Below, piece after piece: positions 36,246-44,549 of a stretch of DNA of 64,000 nt (position 1 is its first letter; each line of letters starts with the position of its first letter). The notes under the pieces were generated by a model. That model worked only from the letters and a program-made list of their open reading frames with translations. It ran no database searches and was not told the origin of the DNA. This DNA comes from Celerinatantimonas yamalensis. GTDB lineage: Bacteria; Pseudomonadota; Gammaproteobacteria; Enterobacterales; Celerinatantimonadaceae. The stretch spans positions 124,001-188,000 of the forward strand of contig NZ_JBEQCT010000009.1 of NCBI RefSeq assembly GCF_046054155.1, read 5' to 3'. The translations under genes were made by a program, and so were the position numbers.

Positions 36246-36827
36246 TTATATTCGTTTAATTAGATAGTTACGAGCTCTGAATGACAATAAAACTAAACCA
36301 ATGGCACCGTAGAGCACCGCATCAAAATAGCTCGAGCGAACTTGCCAGTAAAGATGGATCCACGCCAGTATCAGCGCCAGGTAAACCAATCGATGCAACT
36401 GCTGCCAATGCCGACCTAAGCGACGCATCCAACCTCTGGTTGAGGTGACGCCTAGTAGGATAAGGATCAATAATGCGGGCGCCCCCACTAGAATATAAGG
36501 TCGTTTGATCGTCTCGCTCACTAATCGTTCAAGATTCCCACCTAAAATAAATTGGTAGTAGGATAACAGGTGCAATATCCCATAAAACAAAGCAAACAAA
36601 CCAAGCATGCGCCGATGAACCATTAACCAGCGTTGCTTAGCAAGGCGCGCCAATGGGGTCACAGCCAATGAAATCAATAAAAACCGCAACGCCCAAAAAC
36701 CAGTTTGTAGCAGAATATATTGAGCAGGATCGCCGCCCAAATTCTGTTGCACGGCTCCCCACACTAATGTACTAGCGGGCCAACATCCCAGTATAAAGAT
36801 GAGCAATCGTCTAACTAAAATAGGCAT
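36246..36827 (-). CDS. msrQ: MsrQ, haem-binding membrane subunit of the MsrPQ methionine sulfoxide reductase
   Basis: MsrQ is a b-type haem membrane protein that feeds electrons from the respiratory chain to periplasmic MsrP. The 193 residues hold about six hydrophobic segments; conserved histidines (RRMLGLFALFYGILHLLSY and WQQLHRLVYLALILAWIHLYW) are the haem ligands. It is a little shorter than E. coli MsrQ (211). It begins 8 bases after msrP, as in other Gammaproteobacteria. Confidence 0.93.
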   Translation of the reverse strand: MPILVRRLLIFILGCWPASTLVWGAVQQNLGGDPAQYILLQTGFWALRFLLISLAVTPLARLAKQRWLMVHRRMLGLFALFYGILHLLSYYQFILGGNLERLVSETIKRPYILVGAPALLILILLGVTSTRGWMRRLGRHWQQLHRLVYLALILAWIHLYWQVRSSYFDAVLYGAIGLVLLSFRARNYLIKRI

Positions 36828-36835
36828 AAAGACCT

Positions 36836-37837
36836 CTAGAAATTCTTATGTAGATCCATGCCTTTATACAAACTGGCAACTTCTGCATAGCCATTAAACA
36901 TCTGAGTGGGAATGATGTTGGGATGAAATAACCCTGATGGCAAGCGCCGCTCCTCTTTTTGACTCCAACGCGGGTGATCCACCTGCGGATTGACATTGGC
37001 ATAAAAACCGTATTCATTCGGTGCGATTTTTTGCCACGTATTAAGCGGTTGTTGTTCAACTAATTCGATTTTGACAATCGATTTAATACTTTTAAAACCA
37101 TATTTCCAAGGCACCACTAATCGAAATGGCGCACCGCTTTGATTGGGTAAATCTTTGCCATACAAACCAACGGCCATCAGCGTTAATGGATGCATCGCTT
37201 CATCCATGCGCAATCCTTCCACATAGGGCCAATCGATACTGCTAAAGGCACTGTCTTGAGCGGGCATCTGTTTGGGCCGTAACACGGTTGTAAATTTGAC
37301 ATATTTCGCCCGACTAGTAGGCTCAAAACGCTTGAGTAATGCCGATAGGGGAAATCCAATCCATGGGATAACCATCGACCAAGCTTCCACACAACGTAAT
37401 CGATAAATACGCTCTTGCAACGTCATCCCTTTGAGTAAATCGTCTAAATGATAGTGGCCCGGTTTAGCCACTTCACCAGCGATCTCCACTTGCCAAGGAA
37501 AGGGCATGAATTGGCTACTATTGGCTTGAGGATCATCTTTGTTATAGCCAAATTCATAAAAATTATTATAACTAGTGACGATTTTATAAGGGGTTATATC
37601 AGAGTGAATCGGTTCTTGATTCGGTAAGGCTGCATTAATTTGTGCTTTAAGCCAAGCTGGTGCGTCATGCCCAAATTGTCCCGCTTCCTGGGTGGGTTTT
37701 GCAAGCGCTGTATTAAACGGCAGTAGAGCACCTGCACCAAGTAATAATGACCCTTTCATAAATTGACGACGAGCTCGATAAATCGATTCTGGCGTTACAT
37801 CTGCTTCAGTAAGATCAGTAGATTTCTTAATCAACAT
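36836..37837 (-). CDS. msrP: MsrP, periplasmic methionine sulfoxide reductase catalytic subunit
   Basis: MsrP repairs oxidised methionine in envelope proteins using a molybdenum cofactor. The 333 residues (E. coli 334) begin with a twin-arginine signal (RARRQFMKG followed by a hydrophobic stretch). The Mo-ligand cysteine lies in YRLRCVEAWSMV, and NNFYEFG, EAMHPLTLMAVGLYGK, VPWKYGFKSIKSIV and YGFYANVNPQVDHPRWSQ match the family throughout. It is cotranscribed with msrQ. Confidence 0.96.
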   Translation of the reverse strand: MLIKKSTDLTEADVTPESIYRARRQFMKGSLLLGAGALLPFNTALAKPTQEAGQFGHDAPAWLKAQINAALPNQEPIHSDITPYKIVTSYNNFYEFGYNKDDPQANSSQFMPFPWQVEIAGEVAKPGHYHLDDLLKGMTLQERIYRLRCVEAWSMVIPWIGFPLSALLKRFEPTSRAKYVKFTTVLRPKQMPAQDSAFSSIDWPYVEGLRMDEAMHPLTLMAVGLYGKDLPNQSGAPFRLVVPWKYGFKSIKSIVKIELVEQQPLNTWQKIAPNEYGFYANVNPQVDHPRWSQKEERRLPSGLFHPNIIPTQMFNGYAEVASLYKGMDLHKNF

Positions 37838-37968
37838 AGTCAGTTCCTTTTCTTAAGTAGTTTGTAATAACATATCGATGAGGTTTATCTATTGGTCGTC
37901 AGTCAGATGAAATTATTACACTGACCCATTACTTTTTATCGATCCCCCTAATTGCTCTTAGTCATCGA

Positions 37969-38628
37969 TTAGGATAACTCAGCGCTTAACAGCCAAAACG
38001 CCTGATCACTGATCTGATATTCACGTTCAAATGGTGTGTAAGGCTCTGCTAGATAAGGTAGCAGCTTAATGGCTGCATCGATACCATGACAGTGTAGCGC
38101 TTGGGCATATTTACGAATATGTAAAAGCCAATGGCTACGCACTTCTAACCGATCGTCTAAGGCGACCAGAGCGAGGAGCGCATTACTGGCATACCTACGT
38201 CGCTGCACTTGTCTAGGTTTGAGCCAAGGTCTGGGATAGAACAGAAAATAGTGTGTTAAACGGATGTTAGCATGCGTCATGAGTTGCCATAAATCACAAA
38301 GCAGCACACGTATTGTTAACCGGGAGTTGAGCTGCCCATTAGTATAGCCTTGGTAATCGCGCCGCCAATTTGCCGATGCTAATGGCTCGCGCGTTTGGGT
38401 AACACAGCAATTTGCCTCGTGCTTTGCCCCACCTTGCAACAGGAACCTAAACTAATGGGTTGACTTGGAGAGGTGGAATAGCCATTGCGGCGAATAGGCA
38501 AGCGCGGCAATCGGTCGACGGAAATCATGCAAACGATTACGCTCCACCGGCGTAAGCAACCACGGATGAATATCCGGCTGCGTTGAAACAACCGGACGTG
38601 AGTGGTAATGATTAGCTACGCAACCCAT
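37969..38628 (-). pseudogene. Frameshifted SAM-dependent methyltransferase (TrmB-like)
   Basis: Three coding pieces in shifted frames together resemble one methyltransferase of about 220 residues. Piece 1, from ATG 38628, reads HSRPVVSTQPDIHPW and ends at an in-frame TAG (38452-38454). Piece 2, in another frame, carries a degenerate SAM motif LGSCCKVGQST and stops at 38379. Piece 3, back in the first frame, has HYFLFYPRPWLKPRQVQRRR, which resembles the YPNPWPK...RR motif of tRNA m7G46 methyltransferases, and runs to a normal stop at 37969. Piece 1 overlaps the yadH-like gene by 17 bases, so it was once the last gene of that operon. At least two indels are needed. Decay is more likely than programmed frameshifting. 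Confidence 0.75.
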
Positions 38629-39385
38629 AACCGCGTTGGATTAATATGTAAGCCCATAGAAATAAGCCAACCACAAATGCGGATAAAACAGCAAATGAAA
38701 ACGTCAATGAAACATCTTGGATCCCTAAGAAACCATACCGAAAAGCACTCACCATATAGACCACTGGATTAAAGTGAGAGACCCCCCGCCAAAAAGTTGG
38801 TAATAAGGTGATGGAGTAAAATACGCCCCCCAAATAAGTCAAAGGCGTCAACACAAAGGTTGGTACAATGCTGATATCATCAAAAGATTGTGCGTAAATT
38901 GCATTGATCAAGCCACCGAGCGAGAAGACCGCAGAGGTAAACAGCACCGTGAAAACAACGATCAAAATACTGTGAACGTGAAACGGCACAAAAAATAGCG
39001 ATACCAATGTCACCAACAATCCCACGCACAATCCACGCACCATACCGCCACCAATGAAACCAAAAATAATGACATAGTTGGGAATGGGCGCCACCAGCAT
39101 TTCTTCAATATTGCGTTGAAATTTCGCACTAAAAAAAGACGATGCAACATTCGAATAAGAGTTAGTAATAACGGCCATCATAATCAGCCCTGGCACAATA
39201 AACTGCATATAGCCAACCCCGGCCATCTGCCCAACGCGGCTGCCAATAATGTTACCGAAGATCACAAAGTACAACGACATGGTGATCGCCGGCGGCACAA
39301 TAGTTTGCACCCAAATTCGGGTAAATCGCTGGATCTCTTTAGTCAAAATACTACAAAAAGCTACCCAATAGATCTTTGCATTCAT
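38612..39385 (-). CDS. yadH: ABC-2 type transporter permease (YadH-like)
   Basis: A 257-residue integral membrane protein with six hydrophobic segments and the ABC-2 permease pattern (ITMSLYFVIFGNIIGSRVG, IVPGLIMMAVITNSYSNVASS, RNIEEMLVAPIPNY and LTPLTYLGGVFYSI). Length and sequence match E. coli YadH (256). It overlaps its ATPase by 4 bases. In E. coli yadG-yadH also lie beside hpt and not far from the pan genes, so the neighbourhood is conserved. The exported substrate is unknown. Confidence 0.92.
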   Translation of the reverse strand: MNAKIYWVAFCSILTKEIQRFTRIWVQTIVPPAITMSLYFVIFGNIIGSRVGQMAGVGYMQFIVPGLIMMAVITNSYSNVASSFFSAKFQRNIEEMLVAPIPNYVIIFGFIGGGMVRGLCVGLLVTLVSLFFVPFHVHSILIVVFTVLFTSAVFSLGGLINAIYAQSFDDISIVPTFVLTPLTYLGGVFYSITLLPTFWRGVSHFNPVVYMVSAFRYGFLGIQDVSLTFSFAVLSAFVVGLFLWAYILIQRGYGLRS

Positions 39386-40326
39386 GCCACGCGCCCTCCA
39401 TTGCCAACTAAGGCGACAAATAACTCTTCTAACCGATTGGCTTTATTACGCATACTCATGACTTGAACCCCCTGCTCTGACAACTGCTGGAAAACGGCAT
39501 TAAGACCAGAACCTTTAAGCACATCAACTTCCAACGTGGTGTTATCAGTCATGCGACATTCAAATCCTTGTAACTCGGGAGTGAAAGTGGGCTCAGCCAA
39601 GTCTAAAATAAAGGTCTCTTTACTAAGCTTACTCAGTAGCGCTCGCATCGTTGTGTTTTCAACTAATAAGCCTCTATCGATGATACCAATATGCCGACAC
39701 AGCATTTCAGCTTCTTCCAAATAGTGGGTTGTCAGAATAATCGTGACCCCTTGCTCGTTGAGTTCACGCAAAAACTCCCACATTGATCGGCGCAGCTCAA
39801 TATCTACCCCAGCAGTGGGCTCATCGAGAATCAGCAATTGCGGGTTATGCATCAGAGCGCGAGCGATCATCAACCGGCGTTTCATCCCACCAGATAGATC
39901 GCGAGAACGTTGATTTCGCTTCTCCCACAAGCCAAGACGAGTCAAATGGATTTTAGCGCGCTCATGAGCAATATTGCTCTTCACACCATAATAGCCAGCT
40001 TGTTGCACAACAATTTGTAACACTGTTTCAAATTGATTGAAGTTAAACTCTTGCGGCACCAGACCGACTTGTGACTTGGCTAACTCCAAATGGCTGTCTA
40101 AATCGTATCCAAAAATACGGACATGACCCGCAGATTTATTCACCAACGAGGTAATAATTCCGATAGTGGTTGATTTACCTGCACCATTTGGACCTAACAG
40201 GGCGTAAAAATCCCCCTTTTGAACGGTTAGAGTTAATCCTTTTAATGCTTCAACACCACCTTTATAGGTTTTGCGTAAAGATGTAATCTCCAACGCCTGT
40301 GGCTCATGCTCCACTGGACTACTCAT
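39382..40326 (-). CDS. yadG: ABC transporter ATPase (YadG-like)
   Basis: The 314-residue nucleotide-binding subunit of the YadGH exporter (E. coli YadG 308). Walker A LLGPNGAGKSTTIG (about residue 46), signature DLSGGMKRRLMIARAL and Walker B LLILDEPTAGVD are intact, with a switch His in ILTTHYLEEAE. It lies 116 bases downstream of hpt on the same strand and is translationally coupled to the permease. Confidence 0.92.
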   Translation of the reverse strand: MSSPVEHEPQALEITSLRKTYKGGVEALKGLTLTVQKGDFYALLGPNGAGKSTTIGIITSLVNKSAGHVRIFGYDLDSHLELAKSQVGLVPQEFNFNQFETVLQIVVQQAGYYGVKSNIAHERAKIHLTRLGLWEKRNQRSRDLSGGMKRRLMIARALMHNPQLLILDEPTAGVDIELRRSMWEFLRELNEQGVTIILTTHYLEEAEMLCRHIGIIDRGLLVENTTMRALLSKLSKETFILDLAEPTFTPELQGFECRMTDNTTLEVDVLKGSGLNAVFQQLSEQGVQVMSMRNKANRLEELFVALVGNGGRVA

Positions 40327-40442
40327 ATGACTCCTTTATTGAAATTTATGATTACCAACAAATAAAGAGGTGGGTGGACTCACACAATGAGTTCACATTC
40401 ATCACTGATCGACATTAGCGCCATTCAAGCTAAACAAAGAAG

Positions 40443-40976
40443 CTACTCAGGAATGACCTTGCCAATGAATGGTAAATTGCGATAACGCTGCGCGTAGTCA
40501 ATACCATAGCCCACCACAAATTCATCAGGGATAGAAAAACCAATCCAATCCACAGGGACATCAACTTCGCGCCGCGAAGGTTTATCCAGCAATGTACAGA
40601 TCGCCAAACTATGGGGTTGACGCAACAGTAACATCTCTCGAATCTTACTTAAGGTATAGCCTGTATCAATAATATCTTCGACGATCACCACATCAGCACC
40701 ACCGATATCATCATCGAGATCTTTTAGTACACGAACATCTCGTGTGGATTGCATCGCATTACCATAGCTAGATGCGTTCATAAAATCGAGAATAACCGGC
40801 CGCTCAAGCTGCCGACACAGATCGGCTAAAAACAGACAAGAGCCGCGTAACAATCCAACCAACACCAAAGGACGTTCAGGATCAGGATAGCGTTGGCTGA
40901 TCTGTGCACCGATCTGTTTCACCTGGTCAGCAATTTGCGAGGCGTCGATTAAAAGTTCTATAGAATGCTTCATCAT
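40443..40976 (-). CDS. hpt: Hypoxanthine phosphoribosyltransferase
   Basis: Hpt salvages hypoxanthine (and guanine) to nucleotides with PRPP. Start at the ATGATG pair (40976/40973) gives 177 residues, like E. coli Hpt (178); a TTG at 40991 is less likely. Conserved blocks: VLVGLLRGSCLFLADLCR, SSYGNAMQSTRDVRVLKDL, PRPP loop VVIVEDIIDTGYTL and ICTLLDKPSRREVDVPVDWIGF. Divergent from the LuxR/HapR-type gene, the arrangement seen beside hapR in Vibrio cholerae. Confidence 0.94.
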   Translation of the reverse strand: MMKHSIELLIDASQIADQVKQIGAQISQRYPDPERPLVLVGLLRGSCLFLADLCRQLERPVILDFMNASSYGNAMQSTRDVRVLKDLDDDIGGADVVIVEDIIDTGYTLSKIREMLLLRQPHSLAICTLLDKPSRREVDVPVDWIGFSIPDEFVVGYGIDYAQRYRNLPFIGKVIPE

Positions 40977-41279
40977 AAGCGTCAATTCCAATCAAAAAAT
41001 GTAAATGCTCTGTCAATTTATGTTATCGCCGGTAAATTTCACGTAAGACGCCATAATTAATTTTTGAGCGATCAGTTAGTTATTGTATTTGTATGTAGTT
41101 TACAAGATTTCATTCTGTTTTTTTTGTAGTGAATAATCTATCATTAGCAACGTACCTAGTGAGATTCAATAATATTTCAGCCACAGGTTGTAATAATCGT
41201 CCCACAACGTACTCAGATAGAGGCCTTTAAGAGCCAATTATAAATAAATCAATTAAAGTAACTAAACGAGAAAATAATT
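40977..41279. promoter_or_regulatory. Divergent control region of hpt and the LuxR/HapR-type gene
   Basis: About 300 AT-rich bases separate the two genes. The sequence CATTAGCAACGT at 41142-41153 can form 12 consecutive pairs (two of them G-U) with the conserved core of Vibrio Qrr small RNAs as I remember it. Whether it lies in the mRNA leader is not visible. Near the start codon the ribosome site is weak (an AACGAGAAAATAATT purine stretch). Confidence 0.4.
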
Positions 41280-41900
41280 ATGGATACTACAACTAATGGT
41301 GTACGCCGCCGGACACGTTTGTCCCCCGAAGCTCGCAGAAAACAGTTAATGGAATGTGCAACCCAGGTCTTTTCCCGTCGCGGCATCGGCCGTGCAGGGC
41401 ATGCTGAAATTGCCGAACTCGCTAATGTTTCTGTCGCAACAGTCTTTAATTACTTCAACACTCGAGAAGATCTCGTCGATGAAGTCTTAAACGAAGTTGA
41501 ACAACGCATTCTGACATTAATCACATCGACATTCACTCAAGAGAAATCTCCTTTGGAATGTATTCGCGACTTTGTCAGCTCTTTGGTTGATACTACCTAC
41601 AATGACACCGATATCGTGCATATCTGGTTAGAGTGGAGCTCATCTGTACGCGAAGATATTTGGCCTCGTTTTACCAACGTTCAAACCAAAATCAACGAAA
41701 TTATCGGCACTTCATTGCAGCAAGGGTTCGAAGACAAAGAGCTGGCTAGCGCAATGGATGCAAACAATGCAGCCCAAGCACTGACAGCTTCATTCTACTT
41801 GGCTGTACAGATGGTTAATCGTCCTGACCAACCTTCACGGGAAACCGTCATCGATTTTGTCAACGATTATGTTACATCATTACTTCGTCCTCTCAACTAA
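41280..41900 (+). CDS. LuxR/HapR/LitR-type TetR-family quorum-sensing regulator
   Basis: A 206-residue TetR-family protein closely resembling the high-density quorum-sensing regulators of vibrios (LuxR, HapR, SmcR, LitR). The DNA-binding domain is almost identical: RTRLSPEARRKQLME, VFSRRGIGRAGHAEIAELANVSVATVFNYFNTREDLVDEVLNEV. The ligand/dimer domain has the typical VHIWLEWSSSVREDIWP. It stands next to hpt as in V. cholerae. It is followed by a terminator and is monocistronic. I leave the symbol empty, since which family name applies depends on the species. Confidence 0.92.
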   Translation: MDTTTNGVRRRTRLSPEARRKQLMECATQVFSRRGIGRAGHAEIAELANVSVATVFNYFNTREDLVDEVLNEVEQRILTLITSTFTQEKSPLECIRDFVSSLVDTTYNDTDIVHIWLEWSSSVREDIWPRFTNVQTKINEIIGTSLQQGFEDKELASAMDANNAAQALTASFYLAVQMVNRPDQPSRETVIDFVNDYVTSLLRPLN

Positions 41901-41924
41901 GACGGCGATCATAACATAGCTTAA

Positions 41925-41952
41925 ACAGCGCCCCAACCGGGCGCTGTTTTTT
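41925..41952. terminator. Terminator between the LuxR-type gene and mpl
   Basis: ACAGCGCCC and GGGCGCTGT form a perfect 9-bp stem with a 5-base loop followed by TTTTTT on the plus strand. It separates convergent genes. Confidence 0.9.
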
Positions 41953-41969
41953 ATGCCTCAATAACGCTA

Positions 41970-43328
41970 TTAAATAGACTGCTTATTTAAGGCCTGTATC
42001 AACTTTTGAGCGAGCCCGCCAAAGCCACCGTTACTCATCAAGACAATATGTTCATCAGCTTGACACTGACTCACCAAATCGACCAATAACGCGTTGAGAT
42101 CCCGATAACAATGGGCTGAGGGTAAGCGTGTAAATAATTGTGCGATATCCCAATGAGTATCACCCGTGTAGATAAATTGACTGTCAGCAAGGGTCAGACT
42201 CTCAACCAAGCTGTGTTGGTGTACGCCCAGCTTCATAGTATTTGAACGTGGCTCAAAAACGGCTGTTAATCGAGCCTTTGCACCAATTTTTGCACGTAAG
42301 GCACTTAAAGTTGCTTTCACCGCAGTTGGATGATGGGCAAAATCATCGTAGATCGTCACCCCTGCAATGACGGCTAACTGTTCAAGACGCCGTTTAGGTG
42401 CTTCAAATTGGGCTAAACTGGCGATGGCATGTTCAGGCAGTACACCGACATGGCGCGCAGCGATAATCGCCATCAGTGCATTTTGGGCATTATGCACACC
42501 AATCAACGGCCACTGCACTCGGCCTTGCACTACGCCTTGATAAGATACCTCAAACTGCTGCCAATCATCACTCCGCGCCTTGATCTGCCAAGGACTATTA
42601 TCACCCGCTAAGACCTGTTCACTCCAACAGCCCATATCCATTACCGCTTGCAGCGATTGACTATCGGCTGGACGAATAATCTGCCCAATATTGGCTACCG
42701 TGCGCACCAGATGATGAAACTGACGCTGAATGGCAGCTAAATCAGGGAATATATCGGCATGATCATATTCTAAATTATTCAAAATCAAGGTGCGGGGGTT
42801 GTAGTGAACAAATTTTGAACGCTTATCAAAAAAAGCGCTGTCATATTCATCCGCTTCAACGACAAAAAATGGTGTTTTCCCAAGGCGCGCCGTTTGGTCA
42901 AAATTGCGCGCCACACCACCAATAAGAAAACCCGGCGCATAGCCATTATCATCTAATATCCATGCAAGCATACTAGCGGTGGTGGTCTTGCCATGAGTTC
43001 CAGCCACAGCCAGTACCCAACGCCCATGCAAGACATGATCATGCAACCATTGCGGCCCACTAGTATACGCGAGTCCTCGTTCTAAGACCGCTTCCACACA
43101 GGGATTCCCTCGACTTAAGGCGTTCCCTATGACAACCAAATCAGGCGCGTCATCTAATTGGCTCGGATCGAATCCGCTAATCACGGTAATTCCAAGCTGT
43201 TGCAATTGGGTACTCATGGGAGGATAGACGTTTTGGTCACAGCCTGTAACCTGATGGCCTGATTCAATGGCAAGTTTGGCAACGCCCCCCATAAAAGTGC
43301 CACAAATTCCCAAGATATGAATATGCAT
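41970..43328 (-). CDS. mpl: UDP-N-acetylmuramate:L-alanyl-gamma-D-glutamyl-meso-diaminopimelate ligase
   Basis: Mpl recycles murein tripeptide by ligating it to UDP-MurNAc. The 452 residues (E. coli 457) have the Mur ligase layout: MHIHILGICGTFMGGVAKLA for UDP-sugar binding, ATP loop VAGTHGKTTTASMLAW (about 108), the central VVEADEYDSAFFDKRSKF and the C-terminal VTIYDDFAHHPTAVKATL and VFEPRSNTMKLG. It is divergent from ppa, as in E. coli-like genomes only in part. Confidence 0.96.
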   Translation of the reverse strand: MHIHILGICGTFMGGVAKLAIESGHQVTGCDQNVYPPMSTQLQQLGITVISGFDPSQLDDAPDLVVIGNALSRGNPCVEAVLERGLAYTSGPQWLHDHVLHGRWVLAVAGTHGKTTTASMLAWILDDNGYAPGFLIGGVARNFDQTARLGKTPFFVVEADEYDSAFFDKRSKFVHYNPRTLILNNLEYDHADIFPDLAAIQRQFHHLVRTVANIGQIIRPADSQSLQAVMDMGCWSEQVLAGDNSPWQIKARSDDWQQFEVSYQGVVQGRVQWPLIGVHNAQNALMAIIAARHVGVLPEHAIASLAQFEAPKRRLEQLAVIAGVTIYDDFAHHPTAVKATLSALRAKIGAKARLTAVFEPRSNTMKLGVHQHSLVESLTLADSQFIYTGDTHWDIAQLFTRLPSAHCYRDLNALLVDLVSQCQADEHIVLMSNGGFGGLAQKLIQALNKQSI

Positions 43329-43422
43329 ATTGTTATTGCTCGCCTCGTGCGACTGGTGATTATTGCGAAGGTCGTTATAATAAGCTCACTGATTCAATCC
43401 ATCTAATTGGTAAGGAAAATTC

Positions 43423-43953
43423 ATGAGCCTGAACGACGTTCCCGCAGGAAAAAGCCTGCCTGAAGATATCAATGTTATCATTGAAATCCCAGCAAATGCC
43501 TCCCCCATCAAATATGAAGTTGATAAAGCCAGCGGTGCTGTCTTTGTTGATCGTTTCATGACCGCTCCAATGTTCTACCCTGCGAACTACGGTTATGTAA
43601 ACCATACGCTGTCACTCGATGGCGATCCAGTGGACGTGTTAGTCCCTACGCCTTATCCACTGCAAATTGGTAGCGTGATCCGTTGTCGTCCTGTCGGCGT
43701 GTTGAAAATGACTGACGAGTCCGGTGAAGATGCCAAAATTATCGCGGTTCCTGTGAGCAAACTAACTAAAGAGTATGATCACATCAATGACATTGATGAC
43801 GTTTCTGCCCTTCTCAAAGCACAAATCACTCATTTCTTTGAGCATTATAAAGAGTTAGAAGCAGGAAAATGGGTTAAAGTTGACGGTTGGGAAAACAAGG
43901 CTGCAGCAGAAGCTGAAATTGTGTCGTCATTTGAACGTGCACAAAATAAATAA
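43423..43953 (+). CDS. ppa: Inorganic pyrophosphatase
   Basis: A family I soluble pyrophosphatase that hydrolyses PPi released in biosynthesis. It has 176 residues, exactly as E. coli Ppa. The start follows TAAGGA. The active-site signature DGDPVDVLV holds three metal-binding aspartates, and KYEVDKASGAVFVDRF, FYPANYGYVNHTL and HFFEHYKELEAGKWV are conserved. It is followed by a terminator. Confidence 0.97.
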   Translation: MSLNDVPAGKSLPEDINVIIEIPANASPIKYEVDKASGAVFVDRFMTAPMFYPANYGYVNHTLSLDGDPVDVLVPTPYPLQIGSVIRCRPVGVLKMTDESGEDAKIIAVPVSKLTKEYDHINDIDDVSALLKAQITHFFEHYKELEAGKWVKVDGWENKAAAEAEIVSSFERAQNK

Positions 43954-43970
43954 TGGTATGCTGATACGAT

Positions 43971-43995
43971 AAAAGGGCTCTAACGGCCCTTTTTC
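43971..43995 (+). terminator. Terminator of ppa
   Basis: AAAAGGGC and GCCCTTTT pair around a short loop; the T run is part of the right arm. It lies 17 bases after the stop codon. Confidence 0.82.
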
Positions 43996-44047
43996 GTGGT
44001 ATTGCGTTAGTCAATGTCACCATAGCTGACAAAAAAATACGTTTTAT

Positions 44048-44149
44048 CTAAAATAATATCGCCAAAATAACTAACGCTGCGAAATACGCGCAAACTAAAC
44101 AAACTGTCCCAGCATAACGGGAGGCCCGTCTTATAGTTTTTAACATCAT
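44048..44149 (-). CDS. Candidate tiny membrane protein (33 residues)
   Basis: In the ppa to TIGR03899 gap, an ATGATG start on the minus strand is preceded by AAAGG at 3-6 bases and opens a 33-residue frame ending in TAG. The product has a basic N-terminus (MLKTIRRASRYAG) followed by a hydrophobic stretch (VCLVCAYFAALVILAILF), the classic layout of a single-pass inner-membrane small protein. I do not recognise the family. No terminator is obvious downstream. The remaining bases of this roughly 600-base gap are AT-rich with nothing else I can support. Conservation would decide whether it is real. Confidence 0.45.
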   Translation of the reverse strand: MMLKTIRRASRYAGTVCLVCAYFAALVILAILF

Positions 44150-44549
44150 AACCTTTACGATAAAACTTGATAACAAAATAATTACAATGGCAACTAATTT
44201 AACACATTTGATTGATATTGCAATTTATCATTGAGTACATGCCAGATCGACTTTACCACCCATCTCATTGTTATCTCTTGGAATTTATATTCCACATATA
44301 AGTAACCGAGAAATATTCTCGTTTAGTCTGCTTTCTTTCGATTAATTTTTTAAAAAGTACCACGCTTGAGGATAGGAACTCGCGAACAGTTGTGATTTGT
44401 ATGTTTGACGACGCATCAAATCGCTCAAACGCCACCGAGTTCCCTTTTTTTGTTACAAGCCCGTGATCTATATTTGGAACAGTTATTTAGCAACATAAAT
44501 AATTATTAAGTTATTTGAGAGAGAACCGATATAAGCTATAAGGGTCTGT

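Noticed and set aside
38379..38628. Programmed frameshifting in the methyltransferase gene
   Set aside because: There is no slippery heptamer with downstream structure, two shifts plus a stop would be needed, and the SAM motif is itself degraded.
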